This document shows positions 28,155-36,371 of a DNA stretch of 41,917 nt, piece after piece. Each line of letters begins with the position of its first letter. Positions within the stretch are counted from its first letter, which is position 1. This stretch comes from Mycobacterium colombiense (GTDB taxonomy: Bacteria; Actinomycetota; Actinomycetes; Mycobacteriales; Mycobacteriaceae). A program made the position numbers and the translations under genes. Under the pieces are notes generated by a model. That model did not search any database and was not told where the DNA came from. It saw nothing but the letters and a program-made list of their open reading frames with translations. The stretch is from the NCBI RefSeq assembly GCF_001672755.1, contig NZ_LZKI01000029.1, forward strand, positions 1 through 41,917. Reading direction: 5' to 3'.

Positions 28155-29012
28155 ATGGCGGCTCCGGTTTCTGTTCGAGAAGACCAGCTCACGCGCTTGG
28201 TGTCGCTAGCTCCGGGCGACGGTCGCCTGACGGCGCTGGTTCGCCGGGTATGCGCACAGACGATGTCGCTGCCGCCGCTGCCCGCGAGCGTCGAGGTCGG
28301 CGAGGCGGAATCGGAAGCCGAGGCCGCCGTCTCCGAATTCGCCGAACAATTCAGCGCCGACGTCTCGTCGGTCACCGCCGAGCAGCGGTCGCGGTTGTGG
28401 AAGCAGCTAGGGGACCGCACCTTTGGCGTTGTCGTGCAGATGTACATCGCCGACTTCGTCCCCCGCGTGCGGGCCGGACTGGAAGCGCTCGGCGTCGGCG
28501 CGCAATACCTCGGCTGGGTCGGTCAACCAATCGCCTGGGATCACACCACCGATCCGTCGGATCCGGTGTTCAACGACTTTTTAATCGCGGTGGCGCGAAT
28601 GCGTGCGCTCGACCCGGTGACCTCCGAACTGGTCCGGCTGCGTGGGGCGGCGCAGCACGATTGCCGGTTGTGCAACTCGCTCCGCGAGGGCAACGCGCTC
28701 GATGCCGGCGGTTCGGAAACGCTGTATGAGGAGATCGCGCGGTTCGAATCGTCGAGTTTGCTCGACGACCGCGCTAAAGCAGCGCTGCGCTATGCCGATG
28801 CGTTAATTTGGACACCTGCGCACCTCGTCGCCGACGATGTCGCCGAGGTGCGCTCCCGGTTCTCCGACGCGGAGGCCGTGGAGCTCACCTTCGACATCAT
28901 GCGAAATGCCAGCAATAAAGTCGCCGTGTCATTGGGCGCCGACGCGCCGCGCGTCGAGACCGGCACTGAGCGATACCTGCTCGACGCCGACGGTCAGACG
29001 GTATTCAGCTGA
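28155..29012 (+). CDS. AhpD-like / carboxymuconolactone decarboxylase-fold protein
   Basis: This is a 285-residue helical protein. The AhpD-type active region is visible: [24 protein letters not shown], read as Glu, twelve residues later the first Cys of CxxC (CRLC). The two histidines usual in AhpD (between the cysteines and four after the second) are leucine and arginine, so peroxidase activity is uncertain; a disulfide role is likelier. It starts 40 bases after tldE on the same strand, so it may be in one transcript with it. It corresponds to Rv2313c. It may be a thiol-redox partner of unknown substrate. Confidence 0.72.
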   Translation: MAAPVSVREDQLTRLVSLAPGDGRLTALVRRVCAQTMSLPPLPASVEVGEAESEAEAAVSEFAEQFSADVSSVTAEQRSRLWKQLGDRTFGVVVQMYIADFVPRVRAGLEALGVGAQYLGWVGQPIAWDHTTDPSDPVFNDFLIAVARMRALDPVTSELVRLRGAAQHDCRLCNSLREGNALDAGGSETLYEEIARFESSSLLDDRAKAALRYADALIWTPAHLVADDVAEVRSRFSDAEAVELTFDIMRNASNKVAVSLGADAPRVETGTERYLLDADGQTVFS

Positions 29013-29381
29013 CGTTCGCACACCCGCGCTCCGTGACGCTGGCCCGGACCGGCCTTAGCTGACGGCGCGCGAGGGGCGGTCGTAGCTGGTTACAGGTGTT
29101 GTGGCGCCGCGTAGTTGAGGGCTCGGCCGTCCGCCTGCCCGGACGCGAAGGCACGAAATGTTAACCATTCGTACACTGCCGCGCAAGCGTGCGTTTCCGC
29201 TGTGTGTGGGGGTCATTCGCTACTTTTAGCGCGTTCACTGAGACTCATATGAACACATATGTGACGGTAACGAGATGGCAGCGTGGCCGAGCCGGATGGC
29301 TTTCCGTATCAGTTGTTTGCAGGATTTCTAGCTCGGGTGCGTCGGAGGCGGCTGCGTTCCCGCGCAGAGGGAGGTTCGGAA
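29013..29381. other. Non-coding region before the DUF732 pair
   Basis: This is a 369-base gap. It contains a perfect 10-bp palindrome CACATATGTG (29254-29263) preceded by a second CATATG (29245-29250), a possible operator, and a GAGGGAGG ribosome binding site at 29366-29373. The stretch at 29277-29297 resembles the 5' part of a class II tRNA but does not fold as one. Confidence 0.5.
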
Positions 29382-29804
29382 ATGACAAGCACCCGTACAC
29401 GCTCGCGCGTTCGAGTGTCATCGGTTTGGGCTGCCGGCGTCGCGCTGGGCGCCTCGATGCTCGGCGGCGCCGTGCTGTCGGCTCCGCTCGCCTCCGCTAA
29501 CTGCAGTTTGAGTCCACAGGACGACCAGTACATCAACCTGCTCGCGCAAAACAAGATGGTGCACAACGCCGACTTCAGCGATTGCCATGAGGCCGCCGAG
29601 GGACGGTGGTTCGCGGACCAGGTGCGGGCCAATCCCAACCCGTTCGGCGAGGGTCAGGAGCTGGTCAACATGATCACCAACACCACGCCGTTGAACCAGG
29701 CTCAAGCCGAGTGGGAGGTCGAGTCGGCGATTTTCGTCTACGCGCCCGACCTGATCCCCAAGATCAAAGACCAGGCCGCGAACGCAAACTGGCCGGCGGC
29801 TTAG
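29382..29804 (+). CDS. Secreted DUF732 protein, copy 1
   Basis: This 140-residue exported protein has a signal peptide with basic N-terminus (TSTRTRSRVRV), hydrophobic core and a likely cleavage after SAPLASA. The mature DUF732 domain is about 95 residues, with two cysteines (Asn-Cys-Ser and Asp-Cys-His) that could form a disulfide. ATG 29382 follows GGGAGG by 8 bases; upstream in-frame starts lack one. DUF732 proteins are small secreted mycobacterial proteins of unknown function. A close copy lies 335 bases downstream, and the two share long identical blocks such as DDQYINLLAQNKMVHNADF. Confidence 0.85.
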   Translation: MTSTRTRSRVRVSSVWAAGVALGASMLGGAVLSAPLASANCSLSPQDDQYINLLAQNKMVHNADFSDCHEAAEGRWFADQVRANPNPFGEGQELVNMITNTTPLNQAQAEWEVESAIFVYAPDLIPKIKDQAANANWPAA

Positions 29805-30138
29805 CGACAATCACTGGGGCGCAACGGGTTTAGCTCTGAACGTAACCGGCCGTGAGGGCGTCGCCCTCCGGCCGTTTTCGTGTTCGTGTGGCAGCTAACT
29901 CGCATTTGCGGCACAGCCCCTTGGTCCGCGGGGTCGGCGAGGCGGCGCCGCGTTGCTCGCATCCGGCCCGCCGCTGTTACCGATTTGGACCCGAATAGTT
30001 TCTCGCACAGTAATTTTAGCTAATTGCTGTTCACGCGCTGTTTGTTGGAATCGTCGTTTGCCACGCTGAACACCGGTGGTATCCGAACTCTGTTGAGGAA
30101 GGAACGCGGCAAATTCCACGATAAGGGGGTCTGGAGAA
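29805..30138. other. Gap between the two DUF732 genes
   Basis: Holds the terminator of copy 1, an AT-richer stretch near 30000-30030 that may carry the promoter of copy 2, and the AGGGGG ribosome binding site at 30124-30129. No gene is seen. Confidence 0.5.
29847..29878 (+). terminator. Intrinsic terminator after DUF732 copy 1
   Basis: CGGCCG and GAGGGC pair with GCCCTC and CGGCCG around a 3-base loop, with one bulged T. TTTT follows directly. It is one of the best-formed terminators in the window. Confidence 0.8.
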
Positions 30139-30555
30139 GTGAGAACGACACGATCGCGCACGCAGGTGCTGGCGGTGGGGGCCGCCGGGGTTGCGCTCGG
30201 CGCCGCGATGGTCAGTGGCGCCGTGCTGTCGGCGCCGCAGGCGTCGGCGGCGTGCAATATGAGCCCAGCCGACGACCAGTACATCAACCTCCTGGCACAG
30301 AACAAAATGGTGCACAACGCCGACTTCAATGATTGCAGCGAAGCCGCCGAGGGACGCTGGTTCGCCGATCAGGTTCGGTCCAATCCCAATCCGTACGGAG
30401 AGGGCCAGGAACTGATCAACATGATCACCCGCACTACACCCATGAGTCAGGCCCAGGCTGAGTGGGAGGTCGAGTCGGCGATTTTCGTCTACGCGCCAGA
30501 GATGATCCCCAAGATCAAGGGTCAAGCCGGGCAGCCGGGACCGGCTCCCGCCTGA
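30139..30555 (+). CDS. Secreted DUF732 protein, copy 2
   Basis: This 138-residue exported protein is a tandem duplicate of the preceding gene. Its signal peptide ends near SAPQASA. The mature domains are nearly the same (EAAEGRWFADQVR, QAQAEWEVESAIFVYAP in both), with a Pro/Gly tail here. GTG 30139 follows AAGGGGG by about 9 bases. The duplication looks recent compared with the third, divergent DUF732 gene beyond the IS element. The function is unknown. Confidence 0.85.
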   Translation: MRTTRSRTQVLAVGAAGVALGAAMVSGAVLSAPQASAACNMSPADDQYINLLAQNKMVHNADFNDCSEAAEGRWFADQVRSNPNPYGEGQELINMITRTTPMSQAQAEWEVESAIFVYAPEMIPKIKGQAGQPGPAPA

Positions 30556-30579
30556 CTTCGAGAACATAAGCGCAGTGCC

Positions 30580-30611
30580 CGGTGGGCGTTCCCGATATGG
30601 GGCGCCCACCG
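30580..30611 (+). terminator. Hairpin after DUF732 copy 2
   Basis: CGGTGGGCG and CGCCCACCG form a 9-bp perfect stem with a 14-base loop, 25 bases after the stop codon. There is no T tract, so it may act weakly or be a mycobacterial tail-less terminator. Confidence 0.5.
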
Positions 30612-30700
30612 CGCATGCCGGCTCACGTCGAAGCGGCATCGCCGGCCGACGCACCCTGACTCCGGTCTTCCGCTACGGTTTCCTACGGAACTACTCCGTC

Positions 30701-30777
30701 GGGGCGGTAGCTCAGTTGGTTAGAGCCGCGGACTCATAATCCGTTGGTCGCGGGTTCGAGCCCCGCCCGCCCCACCA
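30701..30777 (+). tRNA. tRNA with CAU anticodon (Met elongator or Ile2)
   Basis: A full cloverleaf: acceptor stem GGGGCGG with CCGCCCC, D stem GCTC/GAGC, anticodon stem GCGGA/TCCGT with loop CTCATAA (anticodon CAT at 30735-30737), a 5-base variable loop, T stem GCGGG/CCCGC with loop TTCGAGC, and an encoded ACCA end. The paired first base excludes an initiator tRNA. Elongator Met and lysidine-type Ile2 cannot be told apart here. It marks the border between conserved and accessory DNA. Confidence 0.95.
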
Positions 30778-30792
30778 AGTGCCTGTATGACG

Positions 30793-30880
30793 TCGGGTGA
30801 TGCTTGACATTTCTATTTCGGGTGATGCCTGACAGTGTTTCGGCTGATGCTTTACACCTACTTCGGTTGATCCTTGACAC
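30793..30880 (+). repeat. Four iterated terminal-repeat copies, left end
   Basis: Copies start at 30793, 30818, 30840 and 30863, spaced 25, 22 and 23 bases. All fit TCGGxTGATxCTTGACA with few changes. The innermost (TCGGTTGATCCTTGACAC) is the best match to the inner right copy. They are likely transposase binding sites. Confidence 0.85.
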
Positions 30881-30903
30881 TCCTTCAGATGAGGGAGTTG
30901 AGC

Positions 30904-32070
30904 GTGGCCGAGCAGCGGTATCAGGCCGTGTTAGCGGTGATCAGTGACGGATTGTCGATTTCGCAGGTCGCTTCGAAGGTTGGGGTGTCGCGTCAGACGC
31001 TGCACTCGTGGTTGGCCCGATATGAGGCCGAGGGTCTTGAGGGGCTGATGGATCGGTCGCATCGGCCGATGAGTTGTCCGCATCAGCTCGGCGCCGAGGT
31101 GGAAGCCAGGTTGCTGGAGCTGCGCCGCTCCCGGCCGTATTGGGGGCCGCGGCGGCTGGTGTTTGAGTTGGCCAAGCGCGGTGTGTCGCCGCTGCCCTCG
31201 GCGGCCTATCGGGCGTTGGTGCGGGCGCAGTTGATCGATCCTCATCTGCGGGATCGGCGCTCACGGAAGTGGAAACGCTGGGAACGCGCCACGCCGATGG
31301 AGCTATGGCAGATGGATGTGGTCGGTGGCTTCCCGCTGGCTGATGGCACCAGCGCCAAAGCGCTCACCGGGATCGATGACCATTCCCGGATGTGTGTCTG
31401 TGCGGTGTTGATGACCCGGGAACGCACCCGGGCGGTCTGCGACGCATTGCGCGCGGCGCTGGCCACGTATGGGGCGCCCGAGCAGATCCTGACCGATAAC
31501 GGCAAAGTGTTCACGGGCCGGTTCTTCCATCCGCCGGTGGAGGTGCTCTTTGATGCGATCTGTCGTGCGCATGGCATCGAACACCTGCTGACTCAGCCGC
31601 GTAGCCCGACGACGACAGGCAAGATTGAGCGGTTCCACCGCAGCCTGCGCGCCGAGTTTCTTACTGACAGAGCGCCTTTCACCAATCTGAAGGTTGCTCA
31701 GCAGGCGCTCGATGAGTGGGTCGAGGACTACAACACCCGCCGGCCGCATCAGTCGTTGAAGATGGCCACCCCAGCCGAACGATTCCGTGCCGGCATACCG
31801 GCCTCACCTCCATCGAATTCGGCGGGCGCCGCCGATCACCGCAGCGGTGATGACTGGGTCAGCCGCCGCGTCTGCAGCAACGGCATCGTGTGCGTGTCCT
31901 GGCAGCAGGTGTGCATCGGACGCCACTACGGCGGGCAGCGCTGCGACGTCCACGTCGACGGCCAGCTGCTGCGCTTCTGGATCGGCGACCAACTAGTCAA
32001 AACCGCCGCCCGCACCAGCACCGGCGCGGTACGAAATAAACGGGCCCTCCGCACCAGCGAACAGGCCTAA
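30904..32070 (+). CDS. IS481-family transposase
   Basis: This 388-residue DDE transposase has a helix-turn-helix at about 18-45 (ISQVASKVGVSRQTLHSWLARY). The integrase core has Asp in WQMDVV, Asp in ILTDNGK and Glu in GKIERFHR. The tail is typical (YNTRRPHQSLKMATPAERF), plus about 90 extra C-terminal residues with a beta-rich look (VSWQQVCIGRHYGG). GTG 30904 is preferred because GAGGGAG lies six bases upstream; ATG 30889 is in frame but lacks a site. The frame is intact, so the element may still be active. Confidence 0.92.
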   Translation: MAEQRYQAVLAVISDGLSISQVASKVGVSRQTLHSWLARYEAEGLEGLMDRSHRPMSCPHQLGAEVEARLLELRRSRPYWGPRRLVFELAKRGVSPLPSAAYRALVRAQLIDPHLRDRRSRKWKRWERATPMELWQMDVVGGFPLADGTSAKALTGIDDHSRMCVCAVLMTRERTRAVCDALRAALATYGAPEQILTDNGKVFTGRFFHPPVEVLFDAICRAHGIEHLLTQPRSPTTTGKIERFHRSLRAEFLTDRAPFTNLKVAQQALDEWVEDYNTRRPHQSLKMATPAERFRAGIPASPPSNSAGAADHRSGDDWVSRRVCSNGIVCVSWQQVCIGRHYGGQRCDVHVDGQLLRFWIGDQLVKTAARTSTGAVRNKRALRTSEQA

Positions 32071-32083
32071 CCACTAACCCAGA

Positions 32084-32126
32084 GTGTCAAGGATCCACCG
32101 ACATAGTTCCGTCAACCATCAACCGA
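32084..32126 (-). repeat. Two iterated terminal-repeat copies, right end
   Basis: In inverted orientation TCGGTGGATCCTTGACAC occupies 32101 to 32084 and TCGGTTGATGGTTGACGG 32126 to 32109, 25 bases apart. They mirror the left array. A separate perfect 8-bp inverted repeat, CTGAACAG (32129-32136) and CTGTTCAG (32153-32160), spans the right border. Confidence 0.75.
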
Positions 32127-32135
32127 CTCTGAACA

Positions 32136-32435
32136 GCCCCACACGATATCGCCTGTTCAGGCCGATGACAGGGCGTGGAGCCAGCCATCTAGGACGTTGA
32201 CGTACGCAGCGCGTTCGACGATCGGCGTTGCAGGTGCGGCTAGCTAAATGGCGAAACTCCCCCGCACGCCGCCTTATAGCCGAAACGGCCGTGGAGCGCC
32301 GGTCGGTTGGGCGGGGGAGAACGGTACGCTCGTCCGAAAATTCTGCCGAATCCATGCGGGCTGTGCTGTCAGCCCGTTACGCTGCCGTCCGGGGTGGGCA
32401 CCCGTTAATCTAAAGATCAACGTTGTGGGTGGGAC
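32136..32435. other. Non-coding DNA right of the IS element
   Basis: This is 300 bases with short ORFs that show no family features or ribosome binding sites. Apart from the inverted repeat at its left edge and GTGGG before the next gene, I see nothing here. Confidence 0.5.
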
Positions 32436-32747
32436 ATGCGCGTGCAACTTTTAATCGCTGCTGCGGCTATTTCGGGTGGGGCGTCGAGCTTAGCGCCAGT
32501 GATCGTCGCGGGCGGGCCGACCACGGTTCTGGCTAGTTGTGGCACGGGTTATTACCAGAATTCGAGCGGGCAGTGCATCCCCGACCCATCGTCGGGTCTG
32601 CCGCCTGGTGGTGCTCCGGGCCTCGTGAGTAGTGGGCCGCCTGCGGGCGCTACCGCGGTCTGCCGTGATGGCGACTACTCGTTCAGCACGCACCACACCG
32701 GCACGTGCTCGGGCCACGGCGGCGTTAAGCAGTGGCTTGGCAGCTGA
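32436..32747 (+). CDS. Small secreted protein, DUF3761
   Basis: This 103-residue protein has a signal peptide (LLIAAAAISGGASSLAPVIVA), a short Gly/Pro/Ser-rich spacer with CGTGYYQNSSGQCIPD, and a C-terminal DUF3761 motif (AVCRDGDYSFSTHHTGTCSGHGG, in part). Four cysteines suggest two disulfides. GGTGGG lies just upstream of ATG 32436. The function is unknown. The local base composition is less GC-rich than the core genes. Confidence 0.75.
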   Translation: MRVQLLIAAAAISGGASSLAPVIVAGGPTTVLASCGTGYYQNSSGQCIPDPSSGLPPGGAPGLVSSGPPAGATAVCRDGDYSFSTHHTGTCSGHGGVKQWLGS

Positions 32748-32974
32748 CGCATCTCAGTCGTCGTCTTTGTGGCTGGACAGATGAGAGCGATGATGATTCG
32801 ACCACTGGCGGTCGCGCTAGCGACCGGCTAGTTCGGCAACCATGGTGGTGCTGTAAAGCGGCAAAGCTAGTGCTGTTCAGCCAAACGGCGAGGCATCACG
32901 CCAGCCAGCCTGGCTGAGGGTGGTCAATGGAGATTGTGTTGTCCGGCAACCTAGTTGGCTGACGAGGAGCAAGC

Positions 32975-33358
32975 GTGCGAGGTAAGCACTGGGTTAGTAT
33001 CAAAACCCGACTTTTAGGTTCAATTCTTGCCCTCTTCGTGACCGCAGCTGCACCCGTGGCGAATGCAACACCAGGAGAAGGCGATTCGTTTTTTATCCCT
33101 TATATGGCGAATCTCTTCAAACCTTCGCCGCCGGAATCATCGATACGCGCAATGATTCCCTTTGCACATCAAGTCTGTGACGCGAGAGCAAGCGGACAAG
33201 ATGACCTCCAGGCCGCAGACCTCGTATGGTCCGGCAAGGGAGTAGACACACTTGGAATCGCGCGAGGCTCGACTATCGGACTCGAAGCCGCTGCGCTGGA
33301 CATCGTGGGCGCAGCAACGCTGGCGTATTGCCCGAAGTACAACAACGGCAACTGGTGA
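32975..33358 (+). CDS. Secreted DUF732-like protein, divergent
   Basis: This 127-residue protein has a signal peptide (basic start, LLGSILALFVTAAAPVANA) and a DUF732-like mature domain with the usual late pair of cysteines (VCDARASG and AYCP). GTG 32975 follows GAGGAG by about 6 bases. The codon usage is clearly less GC-rich than in the two DUF732 genes on the other side of the IS element, suggesting a different origin. The function is unknown. Confidence 0.7.
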   Translation: MRGKHWVSIKTRLLGSILALFVTAAAPVANATPGEGDSFFIPYMANLFKPSPPESSIRAMIPFAHQVCDARASGQDDLQAADLVWSGKGVDTLGIARGSTIGLEAAALDIVGAATLAYCPKYNNGNW

Positions 33359-33546
33359 GGGTTCTGATGAAAACCGAAATGCAGTGAGCCTCCGCCTGCA
33401 CCGACTTATCGTCGCTCGAACACCCTGGTTGAGTTTCGCGCGGGACCTCTCTCGCCTCGCGGCCTCGGCGCGTGCGCGGGGTGGTTCGGGCATCGGCACG
33501 TATTCGGCCCTGGCACCAAGAAAGTCGTGAAGCCTACCGTGGAGTG

Positions 33547-34146
33547 ATGGCATCTCGAAACATGTTGTTCCGTGCGATGTACCGAGTCGGTTTCACACCG
33601 TGGGATGGCCATCCGCAGCCGAAAAGTCTGCACGACCTGGTCGAAGGCAACGACTCGCCCGCCCTCCCGGCGGCCACTGCACTCGATATTGGGTGCGGTA
33701 CCGGCGACACGTCCATCTATTTGGCACAGCACGGGTGGCAGGTCACCGGCGTGGACTTCGTGCCGAGGGCGCTGGCCAAGGCGCGCGCCAAGGCGCAAGC
33801 CCGCCAGGTCTCCGTCAACTTCGTTCATGCCGATGTCACCCACCTCAGCTCGGCCCGGGGCGTGGGGACCGGGTTTACGTTGATCGTCGACAACGGCTGC
33901 CTGCATAACCTGACCGACAAGGACCGCGACGCGTATGTCCGCGAGGTCAGCGCGGTGGCAGCGCCGGACACGCGGCTGTTGATCGGCGGGCTTGATCCTG
34001 GTGAGCAATTTGGCGTCCAGGGCATCACTCAGGCCGAAATCGAACGTCGCTTCACTCCCGCGTGGACGCTGCTGTCCGCTGGCGACGCACCGGAAATGGC
34101 CCGCTTTGGCAAGGGCCACTACTCCCTCTTACAGCCCCGCCAGTAA
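33547..34146 (+). CDS. Class I SAM-dependent methyltransferase
   Basis: This is a 199-residue methyltransferase. Motif I is ALDIGCGTGDTSIYLA near residue 40. The acidic ribose-binding strand is GVDFVPRALAKA, and the motif near HADVTHL completes the SAM site. The N-terminus (FTPWDGHPQPKSLHDL) resembles the thiopurine methyltransferase-like group. ATG 33547 is preceded by GGAG very closely; GTG 33544 is an alternative. The substrate is unknown. It stands alone between the secreted protein genes and the monooxygenase. Confidence 0.82.
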   Translation: MASRNMLFRAMYRVGFTPWDGHPQPKSLHDLVEGNDSPALPAATALDIGCGTGDTSIYLAQHGWQVTGVDFVPRALAKARAKAQARQVSVNFVHADVTHLSSARGVGTGFTLIVDNGCLHNLTDKDRDAYVREVSAVAAPDTRLLIGGLDPGEQFGVQGITQAEIERRFTPAWTLLSAGDAPEMARFGKGHYSLLQPRQ

Positions 34147-34374
34147 GCCGCCAGACGCAGAATCGCATCCACGCTTGGCCCGTCTGAGAACCGAAACGCA
34201 TAACTCCGGCTGCGGCATATGCGCGGAATTGTGCTCTCCGTAGGGCAAAGGACTATTTCAACCTCAGACGATGTTGCGCCATCAGGATGCTTTGGGCGCG
34301 GCCATGCGGTGATGAACGGACATGGCCATGATGCCTTCCTCGCAAGCATCCACGCGCACGAAGGAGTCGAACCT

Positions 34375-35715
34375 ATGAGCACGCGGCCTCTGCACTTCAA
34401 TGCGTTCATCTGGCCGAACGGCTATCACGAGGCCGCTTGGCGCGTCGTCGACGGCGATGCGCGCAATGTCCTGGGCCTGTCCTACTACACGGATATCGCG
34501 CGGATCGCTGAACGCGGATTGATGGACTCGATCTTCTTGGCCGACAACATCGCCATCGCCGAATATCGCGCTACGTATCTTCCTCAGACGCAATTCGACC
34601 CGATAGCGGTGCTCTCGGCGCTGGCCGCGGTCACCAGCCGCATCGGGCTGATCGGGACGGGCTCGACGACGTACAGCAAGCCGTGGGAGCTCGCTCGCCG
34701 GTTTGCGACGCTGGATCATCTCAGCGGCGGCCGCGCCGCCTGGAACATCGTCACCACCGTCACGCCGCTGGCCGCGGCCGCCTTCGGCGAGCGGTTTCAC
34801 CCCGAACACGCCGACCGTTACGCGCAGGCCCACGAATTCGTCGACGCTGTCACCCACGTCTGGGACAGCTGGGAGGACGACGCGGTCATCGGCGACCGCG
34901 ACCGCGGCGTGTGGGCAGACCGCGCCAAGTTGCATGCGCCGCGTTTTCACGGCAAGTACTACGACGTCGAGGGTGTCCAGCCATTTCCGCGCAGCCCGCA
35001 GGGCCACCCGGTGCTCGTTCAAGCCGGACAGTCCGCCGCGGGCGTCGGGCTTGCCGCGCGATACGCCGAGGTGGTCTTCTCCGGGCCCCCCTCACTCGCG
35101 GCGGCGGTCGCTTTCCGGGCCAACCTGCATCAACAGGCCGCGGACATCGGTCGTAAACCCGACCACATCAAGGTGCTGCCCGCGCTGATGATCACGCTCG
35201 GCGGCACCGAAGCCGAAGCCCGAGCACGAGCACAGCGCCTCGAAGACCTGGAGAACCCTGAGTTTCGTTGGCAGAACACTCTTTACACAGCGGGGCTCGA
35301 CCCCGACGGCGTCGATCCCGACGCTCCGCTGCCCGCCGAACTCTGGGCCGAGCGGTCGGCGCCGTCAAGCCGCGCCGAGCAGCTCTTCGCGGCGGCGCGT
35401 GCGCGACCCAAGGCTTCCTTGCGGGAGATCGCCCAGGAAGCGACTGGCGGGCTGGCGGGGCAGACGCATTTCATCGGCACGCCCGAACAGCTCGCCGATC
35501 ATGTGACCGCGTGGCAGGACGCAGGCGCAGTCGACGGGTTCACGATTATGGGATCGACACTGCCGCATGAGCTCACGACGTTCGTCGATCATGTCGTGCC
35601 AATCCTGCAGCGCCGTGGACGATTCCGCACCGAATACGCCGGGCCCACATTGCGTGATCATCTCGGGCTTGAGCGGCCGGCCAACCTTCAACCCCGAATC
35701 GCGCGGCCCGCCTGA
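34375..35715 (+). CDS. FMN-dependent monooxygenase (NtaA/SnaA/DszA family)
   Basis: This 446-residue luciferase-like monooxygenase is of the two-component type, which uses FMNH2 from a separate reductase to oxidise small substrates. Family landmarks are ADNIAIAEYRAT, LEPT-like QFDPIAVLSALAAVT, TTYSKPWELARRFATLDHLSGGR, WNIVTTV and HGKYYDVEGVQPFPRSPQG. ATG 34375 follows AAGGAG by 8 bases. No flavin reductase gene is adjacent. The substrate cannot be named. A transfer origin is possible but its base composition is ordinary. Confidence 0.88.
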   Translation: MSTRPLHFNAFIWPNGYHEAAWRVVDGDARNVLGLSYYTDIARIAERGLMDSIFLADNIAIAEYRATYLPQTQFDPIAVLSALAAVTSRIGLIGTGSTTYSKPWELARRFATLDHLSGGRAAWNIVTTVTPLAAAAFGERFHPEHADRYAQAHEFVDAVTHVWDSWEDDAVIGDRDRGVWADRAKLHAPRFHGKYYDVEGVQPFPRSPQGHPVLVQAGQSAAGVGLAARYAEVVFSGPPSLAAAVAFRANLHQQAADIGRKPDHIKVLPALMITLGGTEAEARARAQRLEDLENPEFRWQNTLYTAGLDPDGVDPDAPLPAELWAERSAPSSRAEQLFAAARARPKASLREIAQEATGGLAGQTHFIGTPEQLADHVTAWQDAGAVDGFTIMGSTLPHELTTFVDHVVPILQRRGRFRTEYAGPTLRDHLGLERPANLQPRIARPA

Positions 35716-35876
35716 CCGATGCGACCCGGCCACGCTAGAACGGGAATGCCGTTGCGAATCCTTGCGATCAACAACGAAGCGAAACGCCGCCAAACCGGTG
35801 CGGCGTGGACCTGATCCCCACCTCGGGTCGGTCGCGGTGGCGCGAACCGCTACCGAAACGTGGGCGCGCTAATTCC

Positions 35877-36305
35877 CTAGTCGGTGAAATCGATCCGGAC
35901 CGACACTGGAGTCGTCTCCAGCGCCTTTGCCACCTTGGCTCCCAATCGCCCGAACTTGCGGCCACGCGCGACAACATCGTCGTCTGGCCTGAATGCCGCG
36001 ACTCCGGCGCGCCATCGATTGCCCTGTCGTATACGGATATTCGGGTTGTCGGCGATATTTCTGCCCCAACCAGAGCGGCTGCCGTGTTGGCTGATAACCC
36101 ACGCGCCGTTGGTGTCGAATTGGGCCGACACGGGGACGCGGCGTATCTGGCCGGTCTTACGGCCGATGGTCTCCAGTTCGGTGGCCAATGCAGTGCGCAC
36201 CCCCAGTCTGCTCAATCCCTGCACCGCCGGGTTGAGCAGATAGCGTCCGAGCGCACGTTCTCTGCGGAACTTTCGCAACGTCTTGTTCTCTTTGGGGCTC
36301 GTCAT
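35877..36305 (-). CDS. Deazaflavin (F420)-dependent nitroreductase family protein
   Basis: This is a 142-residue split-barrel protein of the Ddn family. The conserved stretch is LETIGRKTGQIRRVPVSAQF, then AWVISQHGSRSGWGRNIADNPNIRI and YR-type GNRWRAGVAAF. Such proteins use reduced F420 to reduce quinones or nitro compounds. ATG 36305 follows GGAG by five bases. It diverges from a TetR regulator across 175 bases that hold a palindromic operator, so it is probably repressed by it and induced by an electrophile. Confidence 0.87.
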   Translation of the reverse strand: MTSPKENKTLRKFRRERALGRYLLNPAVQGLSRLGVRTALATELETIGRKTGQIRRVPVSAQFDTNGAWVISQHGSRSGWGRNIADNPNIRIRQGNRWRAGVAAFRPDDDVVARGRKFGRLGAKVAKALETTPVSVRIDFTD

Positions 36306-36371
36306 GGTGTCTCCGTAGTCGAAATGTGCGGCCCGTTTTGGTGAAGGGGTTAACGCCTTTTGAAATGCTAG

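Larger units (their letters stand above)
30784..32135 (+). mobile_element. IS481-family insertion sequence
   Basis: Element of 1352 bp. Both ends read TGT, six bases, then TCGG(G/T)TGATG(C/G)TTGAC when each is read inward, which defines the borders. GCC flanks both sides as a possible 3-bp target duplication. It carries one transposase gene. It sits six bases after the tRNA 3' end. The ends carry several copies of the terminal motif (four left, two right). Confidence 0.75.

Noticed and set aside
29275..29360. tRNA-like start (GTGGCCGAG) and possible class II tRNA
   Set aside because: No acceptor stem, anticodon stem or T arm can be formed.
30781..30880. CRISPR array suggested by four spaced repeats
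   Set aside because: Repeats are imperfect, spacers are only 4-7 bases, and inverted copies occur at the other end of a transposase gene; they are IS ends.
30769..32142. GCCCCAC repeat at the tRNA 3' end and right of the IS element, as an attachment site pair
   Set aside because: Only seven bases and expected by chance in GC-rich DNA; no integrase gene is present.
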